From Deltaproteobacteria bacterium (GTDB taxonomy: Bacteria; Myxococcota_A; Polyangia; JAAYKL01): a stretch of DNA of 36,989 nucleotides. The notes beneath the pieces are model-generated. The model searched no databases and had not been told where the DNA came from. It saw only the letters and a program-made list of their open reading frames with translations. The DNA is taken from NCBI GenBank assembly GCA_030595125.1, contig JAUVDV010000051.1:1-36989 (forward strand), given 5' to 3'. Below are positions 17,940 through 26,593 of this stretch, piece by piece (the first letter of the stretch is position 1; every line of letters starts with the position of its first letter). The position numbers and the translations under genes are program-made.

Positions 17940-18694
17940 ACGAACGCGCACCTGTCGTGGAAATCTCCAACCTTCACAAGACCTTCCGCACGGGGTTCTT
18001 CCGAAAGCGCGTGGACGCTGTACGGGGGGTGAGCTTCACAGTGGAGAAAGGTGAGATCTTCGGGCTGCTCGGCCCCAACGGAGCCGGAAAGACCACCACG
18101 TTGAAGGTCATGATGGGCCTCATCAAACCCTCCGGTGGCAACGTGCGCATTTTCGGACTCGACGGGCGCAAGACTGCGGCGCGGGCGAAGGTGGGGTTCC
18201 TTCCCGAGAATCCCTATTTTCATGAGTACCTCGATCCCAGGGAGTTGCTCGATTTCTACGGGGACCTGTGCGGCATGAAAAAAAAGGACATCCGCGAGCG
18301 AAGGAATCTATTGATCGAACTCGTGGGTTTAAAGGACGCCGCCTCCCGCCCCTTAAGGAAGTTCTCCAAGGGCATGCTTCAGCGCGTGGGACTGGCCCAG
18401 GCGATGATCTCCGAGCCCGAGCTGCTCGTGCTCGACGAGCCCATGGGCGGTCTCGATCCCATCGGTCGCAAGTTCGTGGCGGATCTGCTTGCGGATCTCA
18501 ACGAGAAGGGCACCACTATCCTGTTCTCGTCGCACATCCTGTCGGACGTGGAGCGGCTCTGCAAGAGGGTCGTCATCCTCAACAAGGGCGTCAATGTGGC
18601 GCAGGGATCCCTCGAAGATCTCGTGGGCGGCGAGTCGCGCGACGAGACACTCGAGTCGCTGTTCGTGCGAAAGGCATTGGAGACTTCGGAGTAA
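17936..18694 (+). CDS. ABC transporter ATP-binding protein
   Basis: A 252-residue ABC ATPase. Walker A GPNGAGKTT (46-54), signature FSKGM (143-147), Walker B LLVLDEPMGGLD (163-174) and the H-loop His200 are intact. Its closest visible style is the drug/lipid exporter subgroup with the FSKGM signature, in which the permease is usually the next gene. Here an acyl-CoA dehydrogenase follows, so the permease must be elsewhere. It shares ATGA with the aminotransferase and is therefore coupled to it. An export role linked to that pathway is inference only. Confidence 0.85.
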   Translation: MNERAPVVEISNLHKTFRTGFFRKRVDAVRGVSFTVEKGEIFGLLGPNGAGKTTTLKVMMGLIKPSGGNVRIFGLDGRKTAARAKVGFLPENPYFHEYLDPRELLDFYGDLCGMKKKDIRERRNLLIELVGLKDAASRPLRKFSKGMLQRVGLAQAMISEPELLVLDEPMGGLDPIGRKFVADLLADLNEKGTTILFSSHILSDVERLCKRVVILNKGVNVAQGSLEDLVGGESRDETLESLFVRKALETSE

Positions 18695-18765
18695 TCACCC
18701 GGCTGAAACCACCCGGCTGATTTTACTCATGGCGCACAACCCCGGTTGATGTAAAACTGCGAATT

Positions 18766-19902
18766 ATGGAATTTTCACTCTCAGAAGAACAGGTGCTCAT
18801 CCGGGACATGGCTCGGGATTTTGCAAAGAACGAACTAGATCCCAACGCCGGCGAATGGGATCAGACGGCGGAGTTTCCGGTGGACGCCATCAAGCAGATG
18901 GCCGAGTTGGGGCTGATGGGCGTCAACATTCCCGAGGATCTCGGCGGTGCGCAGTGCGGCCCGGTGGCCCTCTCCCTGGCCATTACAGAGATCGCAAAGG
19001 GGTGCGCATCCTGTGGGGTTACCATGTCCGTGACCAACATGGTCTGCGAGGTAATCGACAAATTCGGCACTCCGGAACAGCGGGAAAAATATTGTCCCAG
19101 GATCACATCGGGCGAATACCTGGCCGGAGCGTTTTGCCTGTCCGAGGCCGGAGCGGGTTCCGATCCCGGCGCCATGAAGGTCACCGCGAAAAAGGCCGGG
19201 GACAAGTGGATCCTGGACGGCGAGAAAATGTGGATAACGTCGGGAACCTACGCCGGGGTTCACGTGGTGTGGGCGCGTACAGGCGGCAAGGGCACACAGG
19301 GGATCTCGTGTTTTCTGGTGGAGGGTGACAATCCCGGCCTCAAGCCCGGCAAAAAAGAGGACAAGATGGGGCTGCGGGCGTCCAACACGGTGCCGGTGCT
19401 CTTCGAGGAATGCGAGGTGCCCTCGAGCGCGCTACTCGGCGCGGAAAACGAGGGCTTCAAGGTTGCCATGATGGCCCTGGACGGCGGTCGCATCGGCATT
19501 GCGAGCCAGGCGCTCGGCATCGGACTGTCCGCCCAGGAAGCGGCGGTGGAGTACGCCAAAGAGCGACGGCAGTTCGGGCGTCCCATCGGCGATTTCCAGG
19601 CGATCCAGTGGATGCTCGCGGATAACGAGACCGAGCTTGCGGCCGCAAAGCACCTGACCATGCGCGCCGCGTGGCTCAAGGAGGTCGGCAAGCCGTTCAC
19701 CCAGGAGGCGTCCATGGCGAAAACCTGGACGACGGAAGCGGCAAACCGCGTGTGCGACAACGCCATCCAGGTCCACGGTGGTTACGGATACGTCAAGGAA
19801 TATTCGGTTGAACGCAACTATCGCGACGTGCGCGTCACCAGGATCTACGAGGGAACCAACCAGGTTCAGCGCATAGTCATCGGCCGCAATCTGCTGGTCT
19901 GA
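18766..19902 (+). CDS. Acyl-CoA dehydrogenase
   Basis: A 378-residue acyl-CoA dehydrogenase, the FAD enzyme that makes the alpha-beta double bond in the first step of beta-oxidation or amino-acid breakdown. The family blocks are all present: CLSEAGAGSDPGAM (about 125-138), WITSGTYA, GLRASNT, and RIYEGTNQVQRIVIGR near the C-terminus with Glu362 in the catalytic base position. Length is typical for short/medium-chain members. It follows the ABC gene after 71 bases containing two copies of ACCCGGCTGA; no strong promoter is seen. Confidence 0.9.
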   Translation: MEFSLSEEQVLIRDMARDFAKNELDPNAGEWDQTAEFPVDAIKQMAELGLMGVNIPEDLGGAQCGPVALSLAITEIAKGCASCGVTMSVTNMVCEVIDKFGTPEQREKYCPRITSGEYLAGAFCLSEAGAGSDPGAMKVTAKKAGDKWILDGEKMWITSGTYAGVHVVWARTGGKGTQGISCFLVEGDNPGLKPGKKEDKMGLRASNTVPVLFEECEVPSSALLGAENEGFKVAMMALDGGRIGIASQALGIGLSAQEAAVEYAKERRQFGRPIGDFQAIQWMLADNETELAAAKHLTMRAAWLKEVGKPFTQEASMAKTWTTEAANRVCDNAIQVHGGYGYVKEYSVERNYRDVRVTRIYEGTNQVQRIVIGRNLLV

Positions 19903-19989
19903 TCATCCTTCTCAATCACGCATTTCTTTTTACTTCGGTATTTACCTCAGAACCAGGTCACTGGATCCGGGTGAAATCGACGGTACCCG

Positions 19990-20502
19990 CTACAGGGGAT
20001 CGGATATCTCGAGGGTCATGGTCAGGGGCCAGTCGACATTCTGCTCCGCACGGCACATCGCCTCCACTTCGTAGAGCCTGGCACCGAAGGTGTTCATCAG
20101 CGCTGTGAAGCCTCTTTGATTGCCACGCCATATCTCGGGGCTGTCAGTGGATGTGAGCTTCTTTACTCCCACCGTTATGTGGTCGATGGTTCGCCCGTTG
20201 AGCGAGACGACTACGGTCTCCATGCGTCCTTCGTACAGGTAGCCTCGCTTGAGTTCGAACCTGGAGGTGTATTCGTTCCGTTTCGGTTCGACGATGTAGG
20301 TGAGGAGGATTCCGCCGTTGCAGTAGCACCTCGGAAATTCCAGGGAGAACCCCAGTGGATTGCCCTCGGGGGCGCAACTTATTGATACGTAGTCCTTCAC
20401 TCCCGGCTTCACTTCCAGGTAGTACTGCCTGGGCGTCGTGCAGGCGGCCGTCGCCGCGGCGATGGAGAGTGTGATCAGAAATCGGGCAATCCGGATCTTC
20501 AT
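19990..20502 (-). CDS. Small lipoprotein, unknown function
   Basis: A 170-residue lipoprotein, signal peptide ending TAAC with Cys21. The mature part is beta-rich with several Cys residues and a Tyr/Arg-rich centre; I do not recognise a family. AGAGGAGAAC lies directly before the ATG. The gene converges with the acyl-CoA dehydrogenase gene and is divergent from the small lipoprotein gene at 20724. Confidence 0.6.
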   Translation of the reverse strand: MKIRIARFLITLSIAAATAACTTPRQYYLEVKPGVKDYVSISCAPEGNPLGFSLEFPRCYCNGGILLTYIVEPKRNEYTSRFELKRGYLYEGRMETVVVSLNGRTIDHITVGVKKLTSTDSPEIWRGNQRGFTALMNTFGARLYEVEAMCRAEQNVDWPLTMTLEISDPL

Positions 20503-20596
20503 GTTCTCCTCTTGGGTTTCGACTTGCCTGATAATGGGCTCGTTGATCGTTTGTTGTCGATTTGGAGTGGGGTGTTCACAGAAGTTATGAGGAATA

Positions 20597-20615
20597 GGGG
20601 TCTGTGCCAGACCCC
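20597..20615. repeat. REP-like palindrome
   Basis: GGGGTCTG-tgc-CAGACCCC is a perfect eight-base-arm hairpin, followed by a direct repeat CGGTGCCTA (20615-20623 and 20626-20634). Degenerate cousins (GTGCCAGAC and AGTGCC units) occur at 24177-24210. The layout resembles dispersed REP-type elements. No associated transposase is present. Confidence 0.6.
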
Positions 20616-20674
20616 GGTGCCTAAACGGTGCCTACCGAGCCAAAATTTCGGCTGTGCCTCTTCTCATCTTAAGA

Positions 20675-20680
20675 TACAAT
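20675..20680 (+). promoter_or_regulatory. Candidate -10 element for the small lipoprotein gene
   Basis: TACAAT stands 43 bases before the ATG at 20724. No good -35 is visible at normal spacing, so the promoter is uncertain. Confidence 0.3.
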
Positions 20681-20723
20681 GACTTCGGAAGGGGTGGCGG
20701 ACCATGCGCAATCTGGTGGACCG

Positions 20724-21209
20724 ATGAGAGTCAAACCGCAGATCCTGGTCCAGCTGTTCCTGATCGGCTCGCTCACGTGGTGTGTCGCGTGCGGCCGGTC
20801 GGCGACGGAAAGTGATGCCCATTCGAAGCCACAGCCAGGGGAGCGCCCCCTACTCAAGAAGCGGCCCCTGCCCGTGACAGGCAACTGTCAAAACGAGAAC
20901 GTGGAGGGAACCTGCCGGTTCCTGATCGCCGGCCGGGTCGGCTCACAGCCGAGCAAGGGCCCGCCGGGAACAATGCTCTACCATATCGAGCACGAGATCG
21001 AGGTCAGGGGCGAACAGCGGAAGATCAACGTGACCAGCGCCTACCTGCGTATCCCCGACGGATTTAGCGATCAGCTCAACGAGTACTATCGTCAGAACAG
21101 TCCGACGCCCTGCAGCGCCTACATCGTGCGGCCGCCGTGCAATCCGCAGGGCACCTCGGTCAGCCTCGGAGTGGAGCCGCCAAAGTTCGCCGTCCCCGAG
21201 CGTTACTGA
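20724..21209 (+). CDS. Small lipoprotein, unknown function
   Basis: A 161-residue predicted lipoprotein. The signal peptide ends CVAC with Cys23 as the probable lipidated residue (Cys20 in LTWC is an alternative). The mature part has a proline- and lysine-rich linker and a folded C-terminal half with four Cys residues. I see no family match. An upstream in-frame ATG at 20679 would extend the N-terminus by 15 residues and hide the signal peptide, so 20724 is preferred; GGTGG precedes it. Confidence 0.55.
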   Translation: MRVKPQILVQLFLIGSLTWCVACGRSATESDAHSKPQPGERPLLKKRPLPVTGNCQNENVEGTCRFLIAGRVGSQPSKGPPGTMLYHIEHEIEVRGEQRKINVTSAYLRIPDGFSDQLNEYYRQNSPTPCSAYIVRPPCNPQGTSVSLGVEPPKFAVPERY

Positions 21210-21231
21210 CCGACCAGTCGCATCAAGCCGC

Positions 21232-21885
21232 CTAACGGGATTCTTGAGCTAGCTTTTCCAGCTTGCTTATCCAGTCGTTGAAATGCCGGCATTTGGAACG
21301 GATCGGGTCCAGACCGATTCTTTGTGCAATCAGCAGGCCGTTGGGCGCCTTTTGATATTGTGGAAAAATCTTCTTCAAACGCTTGGAAGGAGCAGTGTCG
21401 CTGCCGTCGTCGATCATTTCCGGAGAACCGGCTTTGTCTAAAATAGCGCTCAACTTTTTCAGATGTCGTTCATTGCTATCAGGATCCACTACTTGCGCAA
21501 TAACCTTGACATCACTGAACAATAAACCTTCGAACTCATGGAGCTGGATGTACGGGATGAATCTCCGTGTTTCGTCGATGTCATCAAGGAAAGCGGCCTC
21601 AAGGCTCTCTACTCGTTTTGTCGGATCGGTGATTTTGGAGGCGCGATCTCGTCCAGGGAAATCCTTTGGGATGGCGTAAAGGTCGAGCATGGTTGTGACC
21701 GCCGCCAACTTGTCCTGGCTTAGCAGATTGAGTAATTGCTTTCGTGTTTTTGAGTATTTCCGTTCAACACCTTGTGCGTCGATCGGTTGCACAAAAACGC
21801 CTTTGCTCGCCAGCGGTTCTGCCAGAATTTTCCTGACAAAAAAGCATTCTGTTTTTCCTTCACATAGGATTTTCAGGCGGGTCAT
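21232..21885 (-). CDS. DUF4276 protein, partner of the adjacent ATPase
   Basis: A 217-residue DUF4276-type protein. The family, as I recall, is Toprim-like; here the ILCEGKTECFF stretch (Glu9, Glu13) and MLDLYAIPKDFPG with Asp68 fit the expected acidic positions. DUF4276 genes typically follow an AAA ATPase, and the pairs are seen in abortive-infection-type modules. The ATG overlaps the ATPase stop as TAATG, so the two are translationally coupled. Nuclease activity is inferred from the fold, not shown here. Confidence 0.8.
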   Translation of the reverse strand: MTRLKILCEGKTECFFVRKILAEPLASKGVFVQPIDAQGVERKYSKTRKQLLNLLSQDKLAAVTTMLDLYAIPKDFPGRDRASKITDPTKRVESLEAAFLDDIDETRRFIPYIQLHEFEGLLFSDVKVIAQVVDPDSNERHLKKLSAILDKAGSPEMIDDGSDTAPSKRLKKIFPQYQKAPNGLLIAQRIGLDPIRSKCRHFNDWISKLEKLAQESR

Positions 21886-22910
21886 TACGCGGGGCCTCCG
21901 CCGATGATGTTTTTCTTCCAGATTTCACCGATAGAGTAGTCCTCCAACCACTTTCTGAGATCGTGCTCTTTCAGTCGCCTCATGACGGTCTGATCCTCTT
22001 CGCGTTCAACGACAACAATATCTCTGGTCTCAAACTCGTTGATCAACTCCACTGAATGGGTTGCCAATATAACTTGAGCTTTGGCCGAGACGCTCTTGAC
22101 CAACCCCGCCAATATGGAAAGGGCGTAAGGGTGAAGTCCGAGATCAGGTTCATCGATGACTATCACGGGAGGGGGTGATGGTTGGAGCAGGAGAGTAGCC
22201 AGGCACATGAACCGTAGCGTTCCATCAGAAAGACGGTAGGGTCCGAATACGTCGTTTTGTCCGATCTCTTTCCATGCCAGCTTGATTTTGTTGCCGTTTG
22301 ATTCCGGTTTCAGTACGAAATCGTCGAAGAACGGCGCAACCAGTCTTACGGTATCGCGGATATTGGAGTAGTGGTCGGGGTTTTCCTCTTTTATCCGCAA
22401 AAGAAAGGCGGCCAGGTTGCGACCGTCTTTCAGGAGCATCTGCCTGTTGACGACGTCTGTTGCTCCCATGATGGGGGCGCCGGGGCTGGTGTCGTGGAAA
22501 TGAAAGACCATCTGATTCGTGATGTCGGGCATACGCTTTTTAATGATTTCGCCGAATGAAAGAGATTCATCTTCGCCGTTGTAGGTGTAGGACAGGCGGC
22601 GACCAGAAGGGACTACCCTTCCGTCATCTGTGACCAATAATGAGAATTCATAGTAGTCCAGGCCGATGGAAATATATTTGGTGTGTTTTGGGCTCTTGTA
22701 AGCGATTTCCTGGGCGCCGCCCTTTTCTTCAAGCCAGCGCCTAACGACAAATCCATCATCGTTGGCTGCGGCCTGTATCAACTCAAATAGGCTTATGAAG
22801 TTGCTTTTGCCCGAGCCGTTCGCACCTACCAACACGTTAATCGGACCCAAAGCTAGATCCTTCATTTCTCGTATCGACTTGTATCCATCAACAGAAATGC
22901 TGCTAATCAT
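21885..22910 (-). CDS. AAA_21/SMC-like ATPase of a two-gene defence-type module
   Basis: A 341-residue ATPase of the ABC/SMC-like AAA_21 type. Walker A GANGSGKSN (29-37), signature LSDGT (227-231), Walker B VIVIDEPD (249-256) and ATHS with His285 are intact. The end of the protein is typical of OLD-like and AbiL-like ATPases, and the DUF4276 gene follows with a one-base overlap. Together they are likely a phage-defence module; which named system it matches cannot be decided by eye. Base composition looks more AT-rich than the operons around it, in line with horizontal acquisition. Confidence 0.85.
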   Translation of the reverse strand: MISSISVDGYKSIREMKDLALGPINVLVGANGSGKSNFISLFELIQAAANDDGFVVRRWLEEKGGAQEIAYKSPKHTKYISIGLDYYEFSLLVTDDGRVVPSGRRLSYTYNGEDESLSFGEIIKKRMPDITNQMVFHFHDTSPGAPIMGATDVVNRQMLLKDGRNLAAFLLRIKEENPDHYSNIRDTVRLVAPFFDDFVLKPESNGNKIKLAWKEIGQNDVFGPYRLSDGTLRFMCLATLLLQPSPPPVIVIDEPDLGLHPYALSILAGLVKSVSAKAQVILATHSVELINEFETRDIVVVEREEDQTVMRRLKEHDLRKWLEDYSIGEIWKKNIIGGGPA

Positions 22911-23069
22911 TTTCTTTTCTTTCAGCCAAGACAGCTATCGAAAGCGTGCATCGATTGTTGCAACCAGTCGCAACAAGGTCAAACATTCATCCAAATGTTA
23001 TTCCAAATTCGGGATGAAGGGACTAAAAGCACTTCTCCCTCGCTGCCTGTCACCTCGGATCGCGGATCG

Positions 23070-23107
23070 GACCTTCCACTTACCATTGACACCTGTTTCC
23101 ACCCCGG
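23070..23107 (+). repeat. 38-bp exact direct repeat, left copy
   Basis: Identical over all 38 bases to 27418-27455. It starts GACCTTCCAC and ends CCACCCCGG, with TTGACA at 23086-23091. It lies between the ATPase start and the RCC1 gene. No -10 stands at normal spacing downstream of this copy. Confidence 0.9.
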
Positions 23108-23164
23108 TGACCCGACCCCCGCGCCTTTAAGGGACGACTATATCAGGGTCAGATCAAGGCCAAA

Positions 23165-24133
23165 TTAAGGACTTAAGCCGTCTCCAACAGGCACATCGCA
23201 CTGCCCGTTGTAGTTGGCGCCCCAGCATTGAACTGTGCCATCGGTTGTTAACCCGCACCTGTGGTAGCTACCCACAGATACCTGCTTGAACACGCCGGTT
23301 GGTATTTCCTCTTGTTCCGCGGCCGTCATTGTCCAGCAGTCAATTGTGCCGTCCATTGTTAACGCGCACGTATCGTAACCTCCAGAATCCAACTGAGAGA
23401 ATGTACCAACCGGTTCGTCGCACTCGTAAAAGCCGCACTCTCCCCAACACCGAATCGAACCGTCGGTGGAGAGCGCGCAACCGTGGATCCAACCCAAGCT
23501 CAGCTGGGAAAACGTACCGATCGGTGCTTGGCATTGACCATTATCGTTGTCACCCCAGCAATCTATTGAGCCGTCGTCGGTCAGTGCACAGGTTGAATGA
23601 CCTCCGGTGGACACCTGTGTGAACGAACCGTCGGGCACGTTGCACTGGTTGTTTCCGTTAGATCCCCAACACTCGAGTTCGTCGTCAAAGGACAAGGCAC
23701 AAGTGTGATAGCCTCTCGTGGCGATCTGCGTGTAAAGGCCGGTGGGTGAGTCACACTGGTTGTTTCCGTCATATCCCCAACACTCGATGGTGTTGTCTGT
23801 TGTCAACGCGCAGTTGTGTTGACTTCCTGCAGTGACAGAGGAGAACGATCCGATGGGTGCGTCGCACTGGCCGTAATCTGTGATGTCCTCGCATCCCCAG
23901 CACACTAATGTTTTGTCGGTGGTAAGGCCGCAAGTATGAGCGAAGCCGGCGCTTATCTGTGAGAACGAAATACTGTTGTTGACGCTGTCGCTGTCGCCAT
24001 TGGTATCTCCTGTCGTGTCCTCATCCGTGTTTTCGCCTGTGTCATACACCTGTGAAATCGGCTGCATACTGTAGCAGCCGACAGATGCGATCAACGCCAG
24101 CCAAATGGTCACTCTGGCTATGGTTTTGCACAT
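23165..24133 (-). CDS. RCC1-like seven-repeat lipoprotein
   Basis: A 322-residue lipoprotein (lipobox SVGC, Cys20), then an acidic linker rich in Asp, Glu, Thr and Asn. The body has seven repeats of about 38-40 residues of the form 'FSQxSxGxxHTCALTTDGxIxCWGxxxxGQC', e.g. FSQISAGFAHTCGL and FTQVSTGGHSTCAL. Two Cys per repeat, seven repeats, fit an RCC1/BLIP-II-like beta-propeller with disulfides, plausible for a surface-exposed domain. Start: ATG at 24133 is chosen over GTG at 24169 because it puts the signal peptide first. The ligand is unknown. Confidence 0.8.
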   Translation of the reverse strand: MCKTIARVTIWLALIASVGCYSMQPISQVYDTGENTDEDTTGDTNGDSDSVNNSISFSQISAGFAHTCGLTTDKTLVCWGCEDITDYGQCDAPIGSFSSVTAGSQHNCALTTDNTIECWGYDGNNQCDSPTGLYTQIATRGYHTCALSFDDELECWGSNGNNQCNVPDGSFTQVSTGGHSTCALTDDGSIDCWGDNDNGQCQAPIGTFSQLSLGWIHGCALSTDGSIRCWGECGFYECDEPVGTFSQLDSGGYDTCALTMDGTIDCWTMTAAEQEEIPTGVFKQVSVGSYHRCGLTTDGTVQCWGANYNGQCDVPVGDGLSP

Positions 24134-24176
24134 GGTTTCATCGTAGCAAAGGAAAGAGGGCTGCGCCACAGTGTCA

Positions 24177-24210
24177 AGTGCCCGTGCCAGACTTCAGTGC
24201 CCCCAGTGCC
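24177..24210. repeat. AGTGCC-unit repeat
   Basis: AGTGCCC at 24177 and 24196 and AGTGCC at 24205, with GTGCCAGAC between them. It resembles the units next to the palindrome at 20597-20634. It lies in the 119-base gap between the RCC1 and DUF1566 genes. Confidence 0.45.
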
Positions 24211-24252
24211 ACCATCTCGTTGGTTTCGAAGTGACCGATCTCGGTGTGGTGC

Positions 24253-25476
24253 TCACCACGCGTCGTGAACGCAGCGGACGTTGTTGTTATTGGCCTTGGG
24301 GGCGTTGCTGATGAAGCCGTTGCCGAAGCCGATGTAATCGGCGTAGCTCACCGAATATACGAAGGTGGTCGAGGTCCAGTAGTTGAGGGGGGACATGCCA
24401 GGGAAGTCGGACAGGATCGTATCGTATTCGTAGTTGAGCAGTGATCGCAGCTCGTTAACGGTGGGCAGCCGCCAGTCGCCGTGCCCGCCGTAGTCGAGCC
24501 CCTCGCAATGCGCCAGGCCCCCCTGCCAGGACTGGCTGGGTTCGTAAATCTGTTGCCAGTTCAAGTCCGTGGCCTGGTCCACCACCACGATCTCGCTCGG
24601 GCTGGTGGTGTCCTCGATAAACCGTGCCGGCATGCTCTCGAAGAACGAGTCCTCGCGCACACAGCGCACGTTGTTGGAGAACGTCTTGTTGTCGAGGTAG
24701 GCGCCGCCGTAATCGAACCGCACGCGAACAGCCTGCCCCACGTCGAAGCCCGAGGTCGACGACCAGAACGACTCGTTCGGGGTTCCGGCGAACACCGGAT
24801 CGATCGCGGGATCTATCGTGCTCCAGTCGATCAGGCCGGACAGCTCGTAGAAGTCGGGCAGGCGCCAGTCGGTGGAGCCGGCGTAGTCCAGCGTTGTGCA
24901 GTGGCTGTCTGCGGAGTACCAGTCGAGACCGGATGTGTAGTCCTGTTGCCAGTCGAGCCCCGTGAGCGAGTCGCTGACGTAGTTGTCTCCGGCGGAGTTG
25001 GTCACCGTGAACGTACGCGCGTTGCCCGCGTACTGGGCATCCTGTCCGCAGAACGCCGGCGTGCCGCTCGAGGCGCACGGGAATGTGGTGCAGGTCATCG
25101 GATTCGAGGCGTTGTAGCACTGATCCTGCTCGGTGGGTTCGATCAGCCAGCACGAGTTCAGATCGCAGTAGCCCAGCGTGTCCGTATCGGTGTCCGTATC
25201 GGTATCGGTGTCCGTATCGGTATCGGTGTCCGTATCGGTGTCGGTGTCCGCATCGGTGTCCGCATCGGTGTCCGTATCGGTGTCGGTGTCCGTATCCGTG
25301 TCGGTGTCCGCATCGGTGTCCGCATCGGTATCCACATCGGTGTCCGTATCGGTGCCGGAGTCCGGATCGACCACCTCGGCGTCGGTGAACAGCAGGTTGC
25401 ACGCGCCAAGCAAGCTCGCGCCAATCATGAACACCAGAAACCGCGGCACTTTCAGGATGATTGCGCGTATTCTCAT
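24253..25476 (-). CDS. Lipoprotein with Asp-Thr linker and two DUF1566-type domains
   Basis: A 407-residue lipoprotein; the lipobox ends LLGAC (Cys26). A 59-residue linker of Asp, Thr, Ala and Val follows (about residues 42-100). The body has two DUF1566 (Lcl C-terminal) units, each with the pattern 'TGLDWQQ...C...WRLPxxxEL...FWSST...VRCV', e.g. DWRLPDFYELSGLIDW and DWRLPTVNELRSLLNY. Such units occur in surface adhesin-like proteins. GGAGG lies eight bases before ATG 25476. The start lies two bases past the stop of the TPR/PEGA gene, so the two are an operon. Confidence 0.8.
   Translation of the reverse strand: MRIRAIILKVPRFLVFMIGASLLGACNLLFTDAEVVDPDSGTDTDTDVDTDADTDADTDTDTDTDTDTDTDADTDADTDTDTDTDTDTDTDTDTDTDTDTLGYCDLNSCWLIEPTEQDQCYNASNPMTCTTFPCASSGTPAFCGQDAQYAGNARTFTVTNSAGDNYVSDSLTGLDWQQDYTSGLDWYSADSHCTTLDYAGSTDWRLPDFYELSGLIDWSTIDPAIDPVFAGTPNESFWSSTSGFDVGQAVRVRFDYGGAYLDNKTFSNNVRCVREDSFFESMPARFIEDTTSPSEIVVVDQATDLNWQQIYEPSQSWQGGLAHCEGLDYGGHGDWRLPTVNELRSLLNYEYDTILSDFPGMSPLNYWTSTTFVYSVSYADYIGFGNGFISNAPKANNNNVRCVHDAW
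25177..25353 (-). repeat. Asp-Thr codon tract, nearly pure 12-18 bp repeat
   Basis: On the + strand GTGTCCGTATCG and variants recur across 177 bases, coding the 59-residue acidic linker of the lipoprotein at 24253. Unlike the tract at 8667, many units are base-identical, which favours recent slippage or unequal recombination. Length is likely variable between strains. Confidence 0.85.
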
Positions 25477-25478
25477 GT

Positions 25479-26423
25479 CTAGAACCTCCATTTCACAGCA
25501 ACGCCGCCGCCCCGGGGCCCGGCGATCGGAAACAACGCGACCGTCTCATCTCCGGCCTTCTCGTCGCCGTGGGCGATCACCAGCATCACCACACCCGCCA
25601 CGACCGCAGCCGCGCCGACTCCCAACAGCACGTTGGTCGTCACGCCGAGTGCATCCCTGGTGTCCAGTGTTTCCTGCCATTTCGGATCGCATTCGCCACC
25701 GGGACAGTTGTCGGCGATATCGCCGTCCTTCTTCATCGCAATTCCGCCGGTCACTGCTCCTCCTACCAGAATTGCGGCTCCGATCGACGCGGTCACCCAA
25801 CCGCCGACCTTCAGCCCGGAACGTTCGTCCGCGGACCCCTCGACGACAGGGGCTGCGACCGGCTCGTCGCCCTCTTCGGACACCAGATCGACGACCTGTA
25901 TCTGGCCGCTGAGCACTCGCACCGTACGATCGGCCGTTTCCCCGTCCGGGGATCGGGCCACCACCACATGGTCCAACCCGGCCGACACCGGTATCACTCC
26001 CGGCAGCGGTGCAGTGCCCCGAAATTCGGTGTCGACCGAAATCTGGGCCCCCTCGGCGGCCTCGATCTGCAACATGCCCACGAGATCGAGCAAACGCTTG
26101 ACCTCGCTGCGAACCTCCTGTCCACGATCGGTGGGCACGTCGTCGCCACCTTGAACCAGGTATTTCTGCAACGCCTCCAGGGCCAGGCCGTATCGTTTGG
26201 CGGCCGCTTCCGCCTGTCCGATGTTGAACAGGATCTTCCATGATGGCTTGAGCTCGTTGGCCTCGCGAAAGGCGTTGGCTGCACCCGAGAAATCCTCTTC
26301 CTGGTACAATTTCAACCCGCGATCGAAGGCTACTTTGGCAGGATCGGGTTCTTGCGCCGAGAGCTGATCGTCAGCTACGGAGACAACCAGGAACAACACA
26401 ATGAACGATAGAAATCCACGCAT
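25479..26423 (-). CDS. TPR/PEGA-type exported protein with C-terminal membrane hairpin
   Basis: A 314-residue protein. After a signal peptide (residues 1-23) comes a TPR pair (about 30-95; FDRGLKLYQEEDFSGAANAF and YGLALEALQKYL). A PEGA-like domain (about 115-175) contains GAQISVDTEFRG and LPGVIPVSAGLDH. Two hydrophobic segments follow (about 205-225 and 265-285) with a loop holding two Cys. AAGGAAGAG supports the ATG. It leads the minus-strand operon with the DUF1566 lipoprotein. The layout parallels the protein at 1220. A role as envelope scaffold is inference. Confidence 0.7.
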   Translation of the reverse strand: MRGFLSFIVLFLVVSVADDQLSAQEPDPAKVAFDRGLKLYQEEDFSGAANAFREANELKPSWKILFNIGQAEAAAKRYGLALEALQKYLVQGGDDVPTDRGQEVRSEVKRLLDLVGMLQIEAAEGAQISVDTEFRGTAPLPGVIPVSAGLDHVVVARSPDGETADRTVRVLSGQIQVVDLVSEEGDEPVAAPVVEGSADERSGLKVGGWVTASIGAAILVGGAVTGGIAMKKDGDIADNCPGGECDPKWQETLDTRDALGVTTNVLLGVGAAAVVAGVVMLVIAHGDEKAGDETVALFPIAGPRGGGVAVKWRF

Positions 26424-26528
26424 CGCTCTTCCTTTCGCAAGAGATCGTGGCCTTGATCCGATGGCCGTAGTCGAATAACTGCTGCGTAGTTAAAGATTCT
26501 CACCCCGATGAGCATTTCGTGCAAGCGC

Positions 26529-26556
26529 ATAAGCCCGGATCGCGGATCAGGCTTAT
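26529..26556. promoter_or_regulatory. Inverted repeat overlapping the promoter of the barrel-like gene
   Basis: ATAAGCC (26529-26535) and GGCTTAT (26550-26556) are perfect seven-base arms. It lies just before a good extended -10 at 26559-26567, covering where a -35 would be, the position of an operator. The inner 14 bases contain GGATC twice. Confidence 0.5.
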
Positions 26557-26558
26557 CG

Positions 26559-26567
26559 TGGTACAAT
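26559..26567 (+). promoter_or_regulatory. Extended -10 promoter element
   Basis: TGGTACAAT (TGn plus TACAAT) stands 26 bases before the ATG at 26594. No -35 at 17-bp spacing, typical of extended -10 promoters. Confidence 0.5.
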
Positions 26568-26593
26568 GAGTTTCGGATGTGGGAGGCGGTGTG